NCBI RefSeq assembly: GCF_006968745.1
Contig: NZ_CP030118.1
Location: 5,552,320 to 5,616,319 of the forward strand
Length of the DNA stretch: 64,000 nucleotides
Origin: Brasilonema sennae CENA114
GTDB taxonomy: Bacteria; Cyanobacteriota; Cyanobacteriia; Cyanobacteriales; Nostocaceae
Reading direction: 5' to 3'
The position numbers and the translations under genes were made by a program. Shown here in pieces: positions 45,349 through 54,140 of the stretch; position 1 is the first letter of the stretch, and every line of letters starts with the position of its first letter. The notes beneath the pieces are model-generated. The model was given only the letters and a program-made list of their open reading frames with translations, did not search any database and was not told where the DNA came from.

Positions 45349-46848
45349 ATGTTGACTTCTTCAGAAACACCTATTGTCGCCACTGTTGTGCTGGTCGCTT
45401 TCGGAATTTTAGGTTGGGGCTTTTATCGCGCCAGACCTTATGGCAAGCTGGGAATTCTAGCGTGGTTACAGTCGGTGATATTGATGATTCCTTGGTTGCT
45501 GTTTTTTGGTTTGTTTGCAGCTGGAATTTACGTCAATATAGTAGGCATATTGTTCTTGTTGGTCGTATCCACCGGAGTGTACGTCTTTTTAGGAAGACAG
45601 CTGCGAGCAGCCGGACAGGATGCAATACTCAGGCAACGGGCAACCCAAAGGCTTGAAGCTGAGGTCCAGCAGCAAGGTAGTCCTACAAATAATTCCAATC
45701 TTCCGGAAGGAACTGCACAGTTAAAACCTGAAGTCTTATCAATTCCTGAAGAAGACTTGAACATGATTAAAGGTATTTTCGGCCTTGATACCTTTTTTAC
45801 CACAGAAACCATTGCTTACCAGGAAGGGGCTATCTTTAAAGGAAACCTGCGAGGAGAGCCAGAAGCGGTTCATAACACTCTAAGCGCGAGTTTGCAAGAA
45901 CGTTTAGGTGATAAATATCGTCTATTTATAGTGGAAAATACAGATGGCAAACCTGTAATCATTGTGCTTCCCAGTCGCAATGACCCCCGTCCGATGACAT
46001 TACCGCAGAAAGTTTTTGCTGTTATCTTGCTGGTGGGAACAATTGCTACAAGTTTGGAAACTGCAGGGCTACTCCTGAATTTTGATTTCTTTTCCAACCC
46101 AGAACGTTTCCGAGAAGTTATACCCATCGGTGCTGGAATTTTAACAGTTTTGATAGCTCACGAAATCGGTCATTGGTTGCTCGCCCGTCGTCATCAGATC
46201 CGCCTCAGTTGGCCTTACTTTCTTCCCGCGATACAAATTGGTTCGTTCGGTGCTATTACTCGTTTTGAATCTTTACTACCTAACCGCAAGGTACTATTCG
46301 ATATTTCCCTAGCAGGACCAGCTGTTGGAGGAATTGTATCTTTATTAATGTTGGTGGCTGGATTGCTACTTTCTCACAAAGGTAGTCTATTTCAATTGCC
46401 AAATGAGTTTTTCTCTGGTTCAATTCTGGTGGGAACTTTGGCGCGAGTTATTCTTGGTTCGGCATTACAGTCACCTTTGGTCGATATACATCCACTTGTC
46501 GTCATTGGTTGGTTAGGGTTGGTCGTTACTGCTTTAAATTTAATGCCAGCAGGTCAACTAGATGGTGGTCGTATTGTCCAAGCGATTTATGGACGAAAAA
46601 TTGCAGGACGAGCAACAGTAGCAACTCTAATTGTGCTGGTGTTAGTATCTCTGGGTACTCCTTTAGCTTTGTACTGGGCAATTGTGATTGTGTTTTTACA
46701 ACGAGATTTAGAACGTCCCAGCTTGAATGAAATTAGCGAACCCGATGATGCACGAGCTGCTTTGGGTCTTTTGGCTTTGTTTTTGATGGTTGCTACTCTG
46801 CTTCCACTCACTCCGGGTTTAGCAGGGCGTCTGGGAATTGGCGGTTAA
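45349..46848 (+). CDS. Site-2 protease (M50 family, EGY-like)
   Basis: A 499-residue membrane protease. Two N-terminal membrane segments and a soluble linker precede a polytopic core with the zinc motif HEIGH (H271) and the third ligand in NLMPAGQLDGGR. GSFGAITRFESLLPNR between them is typical of the chloroplast EGY/cyanobacterial branch. Such enzymes cleave proteins within the membrane, for example anti-sigma factors, or support photosynthetic membrane maintenance. Eight or so membrane segments are visible. Substrate unknown. Confidence 0.92.
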   Translation: MLTSSETPIVATVVLVAFGILGWGFYRARPYGKLGILAWLQSVILMIPWLLFFGLFAAGIYVNIVGILFLLVVSTGVYVFLGRQLRAAGQDAILRQRATQRLEAEVQQQGSPTNNSNLPEGTAQLKPEVLSIPEEDLNMIKGIFGLDTFFTTETIAYQEGAIFKGNLRGEPEAVHNTLSASLQERLGDKYRLFIVENTDGKPVIIVLPSRNDPRPMTLPQKVFAVILLVGTIATSLETAGLLLNFDFFSNPERFREVIPIGAGILTVLIAHEIGHWLLARRHQIRLSWPYFLPAIQIGSFGAITRFESLLPNRKVLFDISLAGPAVGGIVSLLMLVAGLLLSHKGSLFQLPNEFFSGSILVGTLARVILGSALQSPLVDIHPLVVIGWLGLVVTALNLMPAGQLDGGRIVQAIYGRKIAGRATVATLIVLVLVSLGTPLALYWAIVIVFLQRDLERPSLNEISEPDDARAALGLLALFLMVATLLPLTPGLAGRLGIGG

Positions 46849-47036
46849 AATGTAGTGTTGTTCATCACACTTTCATTCGGGGAAAACTGTAGTGATGAAT
46901 ACAAAACTATAAAAGAAACTCCTAAAAGTTTTCTTCGGTTTCATTGAACCATTCTCATTTTTGCCCAGTCTAAGATAATACAACAAGCGGATCCCTTGTT
47001 GGCCACCTAAACCTACAAGAAATTTCGACTTTTGTT

Positions 47037-47432
47037 ATGAAGATGAAAGCTTTGCTTTTGCCCGCAGCTATCATGGTCATGTTCGCTACCTCCCCAGTAA
47101 TTTTTACTCATGCTGGCGTTGCAGCTCCAGGCAGCCGTGCAGAGGCATGGCAAGCGAAGTTGAACCTGACTGATGCCCAAAAGGCGAAAATGAAAGAAAT
47201 TCGGGAATCTAGTAAAAAACAAATTGATGCGCTGCTCACTCCAGAGCAACGGACTCAAAAGGAGCAGGCTAGGCAACAACGTAAAAAGCCAAACTTGAAT
47301 TTGACCGCTGACCAAAAAGCGAAAATGAAAGAAATTAGGCAAAATACCAAAACTCAGATGCAAGCCCTGCTGACTCCAGAACAGCAGCAACAATGGAAGC
47401 AAATGCGTGAACAAAAGCGGCAAAGCCAGTAA
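47037..47432 (+). CDS. Spy/CpxP-like periplasmic LTxxQ repeat protein
   Basis: A 131-residue exported protein with a signal peptide (KALLLPAAIMVMFATS, probable cleavage near VAAPG) and two copies of a helical LTxxQ unit: LNLTDAQKAKMKEIR then ALLTPEQR, and LNLTADQKAKMKEIR then ALLTPEQQ. Spy and CpxP relatives are periplasmic chaperones or stress sensors. It is rich in K and Q and ends at a strong terminator. Confidence 0.85.
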   Translation: MKMKALLLPAAIMVMFATSPVIFTHAGVAAPGSRAEAWQAKLNLTDAQKAKMKEIRESSKKQIDALLTPEQRTQKEQARQQRKKPNLNLTADQKAKMKEIRQNTKTQMQALLTPEQQQQWKQMREQKRQSQ

Positions 47433-47493
47433 ATCAAGGCAAAAATATCTGCTGTGACGAACTATTAGCTCTTTTTTGAATTTTGAAGTAGGG

Positions 47494-47520
47494 GTGGGTT
47501 TTCAAACCCACCTTTACTTT
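47494..47520 (+). terminator. Rho-independent terminator of the Spy-like gene
   Basis: GGTGGGTTT and AAACCCACC form a perfect 9-bp stem with a minimal loop, followed by TTTACTTTTTCT, 60 bases after the stop codon. Confidence 0.88.
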
Positions 47521-47681
47521 TTCTCCCCACTTTTCTACCGAAATTATTCGCCGCAGTGCCTCTAGCTTCTAGCTATGGGGGTGTAGGGGCAGGGGAATTT
47601 ATTCCCTGTCCTAAAAACCATCCTGACGATTATTAGAATTGCTTCTGTAACGATGCGGGAATGGTATTTGTTGAAGATTAA

Positions 47682-48443
47682 AACCTTGTCGGGTTATCTC
47701 GTGGAATTTTAGGTAAACATTGCCTAGATGCCGGATTTGGTCAGTTCTTCAACATTCTTGAACAAACTTGTTTCAAACGCGATGTCTATTTTCAGAAAGT
47801 AGATGCACGAAAAACAAGTCAGATTTGCCCAAACTGCGGAACCGAGACAGCTAAAAAAGAATTGTCAGAGCGTAACGCCACTTGCTTCAACGGGGCGGCA
47901 GCTTTTCGGGGGAAGCTTCCCCCGAAAACGTGCCTTGGGAACCCCAACGCCCTTCGGGTAAGCGCAAAGCGCACGCTACGCGAACGCAGTCGCCTAGGTC
48001 GGGAGACCCTCCTGCAGCGCTGGTCTCACCAGATACCTCTGTCGGGAAACACTCATCAAGTACTGGCTCCCTTCGGGTTCACCAGTCGCCTCTGTCGGGA
48101 AACCCTCTGGGTTTGCGTAGCGCCCCCTATGCCTGCGGCACGGCTACGCCTATCGGGGCTAGTTGCACGCCAGTCCCCTGGCTCGGGGGGAACCCCCGCA
48201 CGGGGCTGGCTCCACAACGCGCTTAACCCGACGCCAGATACCTCTGTCGGGAAACACTCATCAAGTACTGGCTCCGCAAGGCACAACTCTTGGCAGCGCT
48301 GGATTCACCGCAACGCAGTGGCTCCTCATGTTTGTTCACATTGCGGCTATACAACCGATAGAGACGTTGCAGCCGCTCAAATAGTCGCAATACGCGGACT
48401 TGCAGCCGTAGGGCATACGGTCAAGATGCGCGGCTTCGGGTAA
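47682..48443 (+). pseudogene. tnpB: tnpB fragment (IS200/IS605 type) split by an in-frame repeat insertion
   Basis: The 3' part of a TnpB/IS1341-type gene. GKHCLDAGFGQFFNILEQ, then VDARKTSQICPNCG and TAKKELSER, is followed by 151 codons of foreign repeat DNA (47874-48326), after which HVCSHCGYTTDRDVAAAQIV resumes and the frame ends KMRGFG-stop. The two CxxC pairs of the zinc ribbon are thus separated. Upstream of 47682 the sequence KIKTL continues TnpB in another frame before a stop, so the gene is also frameshifted and N-terminally missing. The insertion length (453 bp) is a multiple of three. The RuvC core is gone, so no nuclease activity is expected. Confidence 0.88.
47874..48326. repeat. 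Dispersed modular repeat block inserted in tnpB
   Basis: Contains, in reverse orientation, the module with CTGCCGCCCCGTTG and GGGGGAAGCTTCCCCCG, followed by GTCGCCTAGGTCGGGAGACC, TCCTGCAGCGCTGGTCTCAC, CTCTGTCGGGAAACACTCAT (twice) and GGGCTGGCTCCACAACGCG. These are the same modules as at 5.9, 26.2, 52.2 and 63 kb. Confidence 0.85.
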
Positions 48444-48472
48444 ATTCATTGGAATCCCCGTGACGCAAGAAT

Positions 48473-48494
48473 CCCCTTGCCTTTAGGCATGGGG
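48473..48494 (+). mobile_element. Right-end hairpin of an IS200/IS605-type element
   Basis: CCCCTTGCC and GGCATGGGG pair around TTTA with one mismatch, then GGGGAGTGTCAA, matching the hairpin that typically marks the right end of IS200/IS605/IS1341 elements just after tnpB. In active elements this region is part of the omega (re) RNA scaffold; here it is only a relic. Confidence 0.65.
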
Positions 48495-48505
48495 AGTGTC
48501 AATTG

Positions 48506-49759
48506 TTAAGGTTTCCAACCAGCCAGCAGACTTGGATAAGCAACTGATGTTGGGAAAATTTTCTGGAAACTAGCTTGACGTTGTTGTGGTGTTTCACCAG
48601 TCATATTCCATAGGGTTTCGTAGAAAAAGAACGAGACTCCAGCAAAGTTGCGTTCTCGCACTTTTTGTATTTGTGTTTGTATTTGTTGCATGGATACGGG
48701 TTTGGCTTTTAACCCAGTCATAATACCTATGCTTACTGGTATATGACTTTGTGCTGCTTTCACTTCTGGGCGCTCAAGTTCTTGAACAAAGACATTTAAG
48801 TCATCACGGTATATTTGTATAATCAGTTCTTCAATAAGTCCGAGTCGTTCCCACGTTTGCCAGTCTGCTAAAAAGGATTTGTAGGAAAATTCCTGAGGAT
48901 TAGGCGATACAGAGACAAGACAATTTTTCTTAGTTGCTTTGATTGCCTGGAATACCCGTTTCATGTAGTCAGTTATTTTATTAGCTCTCCACCGTACCCA
49001 TTCAGCGTCTTGAGAATTTGTTGAAGGAGCTTTACCGCGATGTTCTTTTTTGTACAATGCGACTGTGTAGGCGTCGTATCCCAAGTCATACGGCAAGCCG
49101 AAATGGTCATCAAACTGAATACCATCAATGTCGTAGTTTTTAACGATTTCGACAACTAAATCTTGTATAAATTGTTGAACTTCAGGGTGAAAGGGATTTA
49201 GCCAAACCCGGTTCTCAGCACCTTCTTTCCAAATTTTACTACCGTCACGGCGGCTGGTCAGCCATTGCGGACGATTTTTGGCGAGTTGTGAGTCAGCGGG
49301 TGCCATAAAGCCAAACTCGAACCAGGGAATGACTGTTAGGTTTTTTTGATGCCCGAGTGTGACAATTTCCTTGAGTATATCTCGACCTTGCAGTCCGGGG
49401 GCTGGATCAAGCGATCGCCCAGTAACTTTTTGTGCCACTTTGCTCGGGTACAGTGTCCAACCCCAGTTCCAAACAGTAGGATATACAGTGTTAAAGTTTA
49501 AGTTTTTCAGGGTTTGTAAAGAGTTTTGCAGGCGATCACGCGCAAACAGCACATTACTATCTATATTCGTTAACCACACCCCGCGTAACTCAGATGTCTG
49601 CGGACGCAAAGGAGTATTTTGAGCATATAAAGGAAACGAAAGCAGAATTGCACCTACCATACTTAAACTTACCAAAAGTACGAAAAATGACTGTTTCTTA
49701 ATTGCCAGAGATTCCTGCGATAGAAGCCTGTGGCACCACTTCACCAATTTTTTCATCAT
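48506..49759 (-). CDS. GHL10 family glycoside hydrolase-like lipoprotein or exported protein
   Basis: A 417-residue protein with an N-terminal membrane anchor or signal (FFVLLVSLSMVGAILLSF) and a TIM-barrel domain: ELRGVWLTNIDSNVLF, VIPWFEFGFMAPA, WLNPFHPEVQQFI, DIDGIQFDDHFGLP and VSVSPNPQEFS. This is the DUF187/GHL10 pattern; the D residues in QFDDH are candidate catalytic or binding residues. It probably acts on a cell-envelope or extracellular polysaccharide. The tnpB right end lies only about 10 bases from its stop codon. Confidence 0.9.
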   Translation of the reverse strand: MMKKLVKWCHRLLSQESLAIKKQSFFVLLVSLSMVGAILLSFPLYAQNTPLRPQTSELRGVWLTNIDSNVLFARDRLQNSLQTLKNLNFNTVYPTVWNWGWTLYPSKVAQKVTGRSLDPAPGLQGRDILKEIVTLGHQKNLTVIPWFEFGFMAPADSQLAKNRPQWLTSRRDGSKIWKEGAENRVWLNPFHPEVQQFIQDLVVEIVKNYDIDGIQFDDHFGLPYDLGYDAYTVALYKKEHRGKAPSTNSQDAEWVRWRANKITDYMKRVFQAIKATKKNCLVSVSPNPQEFSYKSFLADWQTWERLGLIEELIIQIYRDDLNVFVQELERPEVKAAQSHIPVSIGIMTGLKAKPVSMQQIQTQIQKVRERNFAGVSFFFYETLWNMTGETPQQRQASFQKIFPTSVAYPSLLAGWKP

Positions 49760-50371
49760 CTACTTGTAAAAAAAATTAGATTTTGTATGAGAAAACTATC
49801 AAAAGTGACTTAGAGCAATGGGCAAAAGTTGCTATGTTGCTTGTACATAGCATGCCCGCTTAGCGATACTAGTAACATATATTGTTTATCTTTTTTCAAG
49901 ATTTATAGTTTCTGCCGTCTGGTCGATTATATGTGCTAACATATACTCAACATCGAAGCTCACAACCGAATCAGCAGCGAACTCTTGCGCGTGAGCCTGC
50001 CCGAATCGTCACCAAGAGACAAGTTGCTTTCTTGGGGAGGATGTCAATCAGTAATCATTCTGAGTTTTTCTCCCTCTAAATCACCCAATCAGGTCACTCA
50101 GTAGGGTGAGGTATTTTCACCTGACCTAAATCTAGTATAAAAACAAAGGAACAACAGACAATAATAGTCGCGTCTGTCTTCACATCTGTCTCGAAACAGA
50201 GGCGCTTTAATTATCCCAAATCCTTCTTATTATGAGGGATAATAAACTCATTTGTTCTGGATAGAGTTTATAGTTATTAGTTTCTGTCTGTTGACGCATA
50301 CTAATATCTATTGACTAATATACAGACGTTAAATTTATTATCTTCACTATACTTAACTTTATCTTACTTCT
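49760..50371. other. Divergent intergenic region with hairpins
   Basis: Probable promoter region for both flanking genes. Stem-loops are visible: GCGTCTGT with ACAGAGGCGC (about 50171-50206) and GGTCA with TGACC (about 50093-50124). CTTGGGGAGGATGTCAATC near 50031 resembles a leader with a ribosome site but no ORF follows. No assignment is possible. Confidence 0.5.
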
Positions 50372-52060
50372 ATGAAAAACACTCTCAAAAATTATAGTAC
50401 TACGAAACAAGCACAATTTTTCACAGCGTTAGTTTTATCTGGGATTTTGTCTGTTGGTTGCAGTTTATGGGCTATAAAAAGTGCGACTGCTGCCCCCGCA
50501 AACTATTTTGCAGATACGGCAAACCAAGTCCTAAAAGAAAATATTAAAACTAATAACTTACCGCGTACAGTTGCTTCTGCGATACTACAAGATTTATCTA
50601 ACCGAGAACCAACTGCGACTAAAAAACTAGAAATTATTGACTACACTCAACGGACTTGGCGTAACGGATGCATGGATTTACCGAATCCAGACGAACTTTG
50701 CACTCAAGCATTAGTTCCTGGTTGGCGAGTTGTCCTCTCGAATGGTAATCAAACATGGATTTATCATACCGATAGCAATGGGCGTTCTATTCGCTTAGCA
50801 AATCCGTATATTCTGACAAGTGTGGCACAAAACTTTCCAAATTATATAGAGGATGCTGTTTTGCAAGCCGCATCCCAACGCTTGAATTTACCAACGTCTG
50901 AATTTACTATCATTCAAGCTCAACAGCAGACTTGGAACAATGGCTGTTTGAACTTACCAAGGTCAGATGAAGCTTGTACTCAGGCTTTAGAAAAGGGTTG
51001 GCGGGTCGTTGTCAAAGCAACTAACCAAACCTTGGTTTATCATACTAATGCAACAGGTTCCAAAATCAGGTTTAATAAAAACGAAAGCAACTTCAGTGAA
51101 GGCAAGTTACCAGCAATAGTTAGAGATGCTGTGTTGCGTCGGGCAACTGAAGAGTCGAGTTTACCTGCAAGTTCGCTCTCGATTGTTGCATCTCAACCAA
51201 CTCGATGGAATGGGTGCGAGCTTCAGAATAATGCTTATCCTTGTGACAACGCCATTTCTGGTTGGCAAGTTACAGTAGCTGCTGGGCTAAATCGTTGGGT
51301 GTTTTTCACTGATGAGCGCGGTTCTCGAATTCAACTTTCACAGCAGTATGGTGAAACACCTAATGTCAACTTACCCAGAGACATTGCTGAGAGAGTTTTG
51401 GTACGAGCCTCTAAGCGTTTAGGAGCACCGATTTCGCAAGTACGGATAGTTGAAGTCAAACAAAGACAATGGCCCGATAGTTGTTTGGGTCTAGCAGATC
51501 CGTCAACTGTATGTGCTGCAGTTATAGTACCAGGTTGGGAGGTCACTGTCAGTGATGGACAACAACGCTTGGTTTATCGTGTTGGCGAATCAGGTGCTGT
51601 TTTTCTTGATGAAAAGGCTAGCCCAGTTGCTGATGATAATAATACATCGCTCAAGCCAATTTCCATCCCCAGAAGTGAGTTACCACCACCTTTAGATAGC
51701 AGTGTGATTTTTCGACAAATCTCCAGTGGTGGCTTTGCTGGCAGAACATACGAAACTGTTTTGCTCGAGGACGGACGTCTGATTCGTGTTCGGATTGGTG
51801 ATACAAATGATTCTGAGCGTCGCATTCGCCGCATTCCTCATGAACTTGTAGAAAGGTTTCAGCAATTGCTTGAACGGCAAAGCGATGAATTCCGAAACAT
51901 AAGTTATCCAGCACCCAACGGCGCTGCTGATTACATCACATACACTCTGACTAGCCGCGATGGTACGGTTAAATACAACGACATTTCTCAAAATAGCCTA
52001 CCCAAAGATTTACGGCTCATAGTCAAAGCTTGGAACCGAATAAGCAATCGCTCTCAGTAA
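50372..52060 (+). CDS. Exported protein with four cysteine-paired repeats
   Basis: A 562-residue protein with a signal-like N-terminus (FFTALVLSGILSVGCSLWA; the C could be a lipid site). Four repeats of about 95 residues start near 58, 150, 243 and 330. Each has an L-P-x-x-V-A-like helix, a W-x-(N/S)-x-C ... C pair (WRNGCMDLP/LCTQ; WNNGCLNLP/ACTQ; RWNGCELQ/PCDN; WPDSCLGL/VCAA), then PGW-x-V and a strand such as WIYHTD. A different C-terminal domain (SSGGFAGRTYETVLLEDGRL) follows. Function unknown; the repeats look like small disulfide-stabilised extracellular modules. Confidence 0.82.
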   Translation: MKNTLKNYSTTKQAQFFTALVLSGILSVGCSLWAIKSATAAPANYFADTANQVLKENIKTNNLPRTVASAILQDLSNREPTATKKLEIIDYTQRTWRNGCMDLPNPDELCTQALVPGWRVVLSNGNQTWIYHTDSNGRSIRLANPYILTSVAQNFPNYIEDAVLQAASQRLNLPTSEFTIIQAQQQTWNNGCLNLPRSDEACTQALEKGWRVVVKATNQTLVYHTNATGSKIRFNKNESNFSEGKLPAIVRDAVLRRATEESSLPASSLSIVASQPTRWNGCELQNNAYPCDNAISGWQVTVAAGLNRWVFFTDERGSRIQLSQQYGETPNVNLPRDIAERVLVRASKRLGAPISQVRIVEVKQRQWPDSCLGLADPSTVCAAVIVPGWEVTVSDGQQRLVYRVGESGAVFLDEKASPVADDNNTSLKPISIPRSELPPPLDSSVIFRQISSGGFAGRTYETVLLEDGRLIRVRIGDTNDSERRIRRIPHELVERFQQLLERQSDEFRNISYPAPNGAADYITYTLTSRDGTVKYNDISQNSLPKDLRLIVKAWNRISNRSQ

Positions 52061-52588
52061 AGGATAGAAAATTGGAGACAGGGAATAGGAAAAACTTATA
52101 ATATCAAGTTCGGTTAATTACTTACAATAAAAAACCTCACCCCGCCCTATGCCTAACGGCACGCTACGCTATCGGGCACCCCTCTCCTTAGCAAGGAGAG
52201 CCAGTGCGTTGCGGAGAGCAGCGCCTTGCGGTGAATCCAGCGCTGCAGGCGGGTTTCCCGCCGTAGGCGACTGGTGAACCCGGAGGGAGCCAGTACTGCA
52301 GGAGGGTTTCCCTCCGTAGGTATCTGGCGTTGGGGTTCCCCCAAAGTCTGCCGGGGGAAGCAACCCAAGCGGCGAGCTTTGACCGTTGTGGCGACTGCGG
52401 GGGGTTCCCAAGGCACGTTTTCGGGGGAAGTTTCCCCCGAAAAGCTGCCGCCCCGTTGTAGCACCTGGCGTGAGGGGATGGGGGTGAGGTTCTTCGTTTT
52501 TTATAAGTGTTCATCCGGACATGATATAACCTCTAAACTGTTCTCGTCTCCTAGCTTTAAAGAAAGTGATCGTAAAATTACGTTTTTT
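52061..52588. repeat. Dispersed modular repeat block (52142-52530)
   Basis: Modules in order: CTCTCCTTAGCAAGGAGAGC, AGTGCGTTGCGG, AGCGCTGCAGGCGGGTTTCC, CCGCCGTAGGCGACTGGTGA, AAAGTCTGCCGGGGGAAGC, TTCCCAAGGCACGTTTTCGG, GCTGCCGCCCCGTTGTAGCA, and the tail TATAAGTGTTCATCCGGACA. It is nearly the full set seen in the 340-bp array at 63 kb. No gene. Confidence 0.88.
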
Positions 52589-53275
52589 TCAAACTTTCCA
52601 ATTTACAAATAGCGCATAAATAAAAGCGATAATTTCAGAAATGACTGTTCGCACACCTTCGCTTGAAACCCACCATTTCTTTGGATCGTAATCTGATGGA
52701 TTCGCAGCAATCACACCTACTTTGATGGGAGCAAGGACTTGTTTGTATATCAACCAGCTTCTACGAGCATGGGCGTCATTCGTAAACAGATTAACTGATT
52801 CTAACTGGTCATTTGAATTTAAGAGCTTCTGACGAAATGCCACAGCAGATGCATGAGTACGATCCTTAATAACGTGAGGTGTAGGAACAACGACTAGTTT
52901 TTCTTTTGGCACGCCCAGTTTTTTGAGAGTGGCTGCAGCAATTTCTGCATAATTCTTGTATTCAGCGAGATAAAACCCTCTTTCCACCGGAATTCCTGTT
53001 GTAAAAATTTGCCGATAGGAATTGTTGGAAAATTCGCTAAACGCTTGTAGAAGTGCTTCGTCTGTTATCCATCCTTCCACAACTAGTGCGTCTGCTTTGA
53101 TGGGAGAAGTGACTGCCAGAAATGAATGTATGTGAGTTATCGTGAAAATCAAAAAAAGAGCGCCAGTTGCGAACACACTCACCCATCCTTGAAGGGTAAG
53201 CGTCCACGTTTGTCGCCGTTTGAGTAAACGAATTTTGGGGAATTTTTGGTTTTTGTAAGGAACTTTTGCAGGCAT
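52589..53275 (-). CDS. YdcF/ElyC-type (DUF218) membrane-anchored protein
   Basis: A 228-residue protein with one N-terminal membrane segment (about 30-50) and a DUF218-like domain: ADALVVEGWITDEAL, FTTGIPVERG, LGVPKEKLVVVPTPHVIKDR and FTNDAHARRSWLIYK. Related proteins (YdcF, ElyC, SanA) are linked to envelope integrity. Its ATG overlaps the stop of the preceding gene (TAATG), so the pair is translationally coupled. The last residues are encoded close to a repeat patch but look native. Confidence 0.8.
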   Translation of the reverse strand: MPAKVPYKNQKFPKIRLLKRRQTWTLTLQGWVSVFATGALFLIFTITHIHSFLAVTSPIKADALVVEGWITDEALLQAFSEFSNNSYRQIFTTGIPVERGFYLAEYKNYAEIAAATLKKLGVPKEKLVVVPTPHVIKDRTHASAVAFRQKLLNSNDQLESVNLFTNDAHARRSWLIYKQVLAPIKVGVIAANPSDYDPKKWWVSSEGVRTVISEIIAFIYALFVNWKV

Positions 53276-53928
53276 TACACCTTATCTGAACGATTTGCTT
53301 TCAGATATTCAAACACAGATTTATCTCCAATATCCGGAGGAATTGCTTGTACTGCCTTACGTAAGGCAAACACCAAAAACAAAATTGCCCACAGTCCGAG
53401 TATGACCTTTTCTGCCTGTATTGGCAAAATACCAAACATATGTCCCAGCAACAGCAATGGAATCATGGGTGTCAGTATCTTGGTTTCAAAACGATTAAAG
53501 CAAAATGCTTCTTTGAAGTAAATCCCTGTTAAGGCTGCAAAGATAAAGCCTACTCCCAGCAAGGTGAGTGGTTGAGTGTAAATGGTTATGGCTAAAGGTT
53601 CACTGTTAGATAATGCCAGTATGACTGCAGTGACACTGCCAATAACCCAAAAAACTTGTAAAACTCGGTGCAGAAATGCCATGTATATGTGAATCGTTAG
53701 TAAACTGACACCAAGACCAACACTGAAACAGGCATACAAAAGGGTTAGTAGTTGAAAATCTGGGTTATTGTTTAGCAAAACCAAAGCGCTGCCTATGGCA
53801 AAACTCACCGCAGCTACCATTAACCCCGCGCGGTAGATGATTACGCCTGTGCGATCGCCCTCAGTTATCGTAAATTCGCCAAACTGACCTTGATAAATTT
53901 CTGGTGCAGATACTGTTTGCTGAATCAT
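53275..53928 (-). CDS. DUF2301 integral membrane protein
   Basis: 217 residues with about six membrane segments and the DUF2301-like features YQGQFGEFTITEGDRTGVIIYRAG at the start (shown here in short parts: EFTITEGDRT, GVIIYRAG), FIFAALTGIYFKEAFCFNRFE in the middle and LLGHMFGILP near the end. The family is largely cyanobacterial/plastid and of unknown function. First gene of a two-gene operon with the YdcF-like gene (TAATG overlap). Confidence 0.87.
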   Translation of the reverse strand: MIQQTVSAPEIYQGQFGEFTITEGDRTGVIIYRAGLMVAAVSFAIGSALVLLNNNPDFQLLTLLYACFSVGLGVSLLTIHIYMAFLHRVLQVFWVIGSVTAVILALSNSEPLAITIYTQPLTLLGVGFIFAALTGIYFKEAFCFNRFETKILTPMIPLLLLGHMFGILPIQAEKVILGLWAILFLVFALRKAVQAIPPDIGDKSVFEYLKANRSDKV

Positions 53929-54140
53929 AGCAATTTTAGATTTAGGATTTGAATGAGTTGGTCGTAATAACCAAAAATTTTTTACCTACAATTTCTATAA
54001 TAAGAATCTTTTCTGGTGTGTTATCTTGGCTGAGGTTTGAGAAATTTTCATCTGACGCTTGCTTCTGGGCTGTGCGATTCGTTGATATCTGAATCACGGT
54101 TAAAATCCGCAAAATAAGATATCCAGTCAATCATTTTTGA

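Noticed and set aside
53942..54130. 62-codon minus-strand ORF upstream of the DUF2301 gene
   Set aside because: Biased composition, no recognisable motif, and position just outside the intron 5' end; probably chance.
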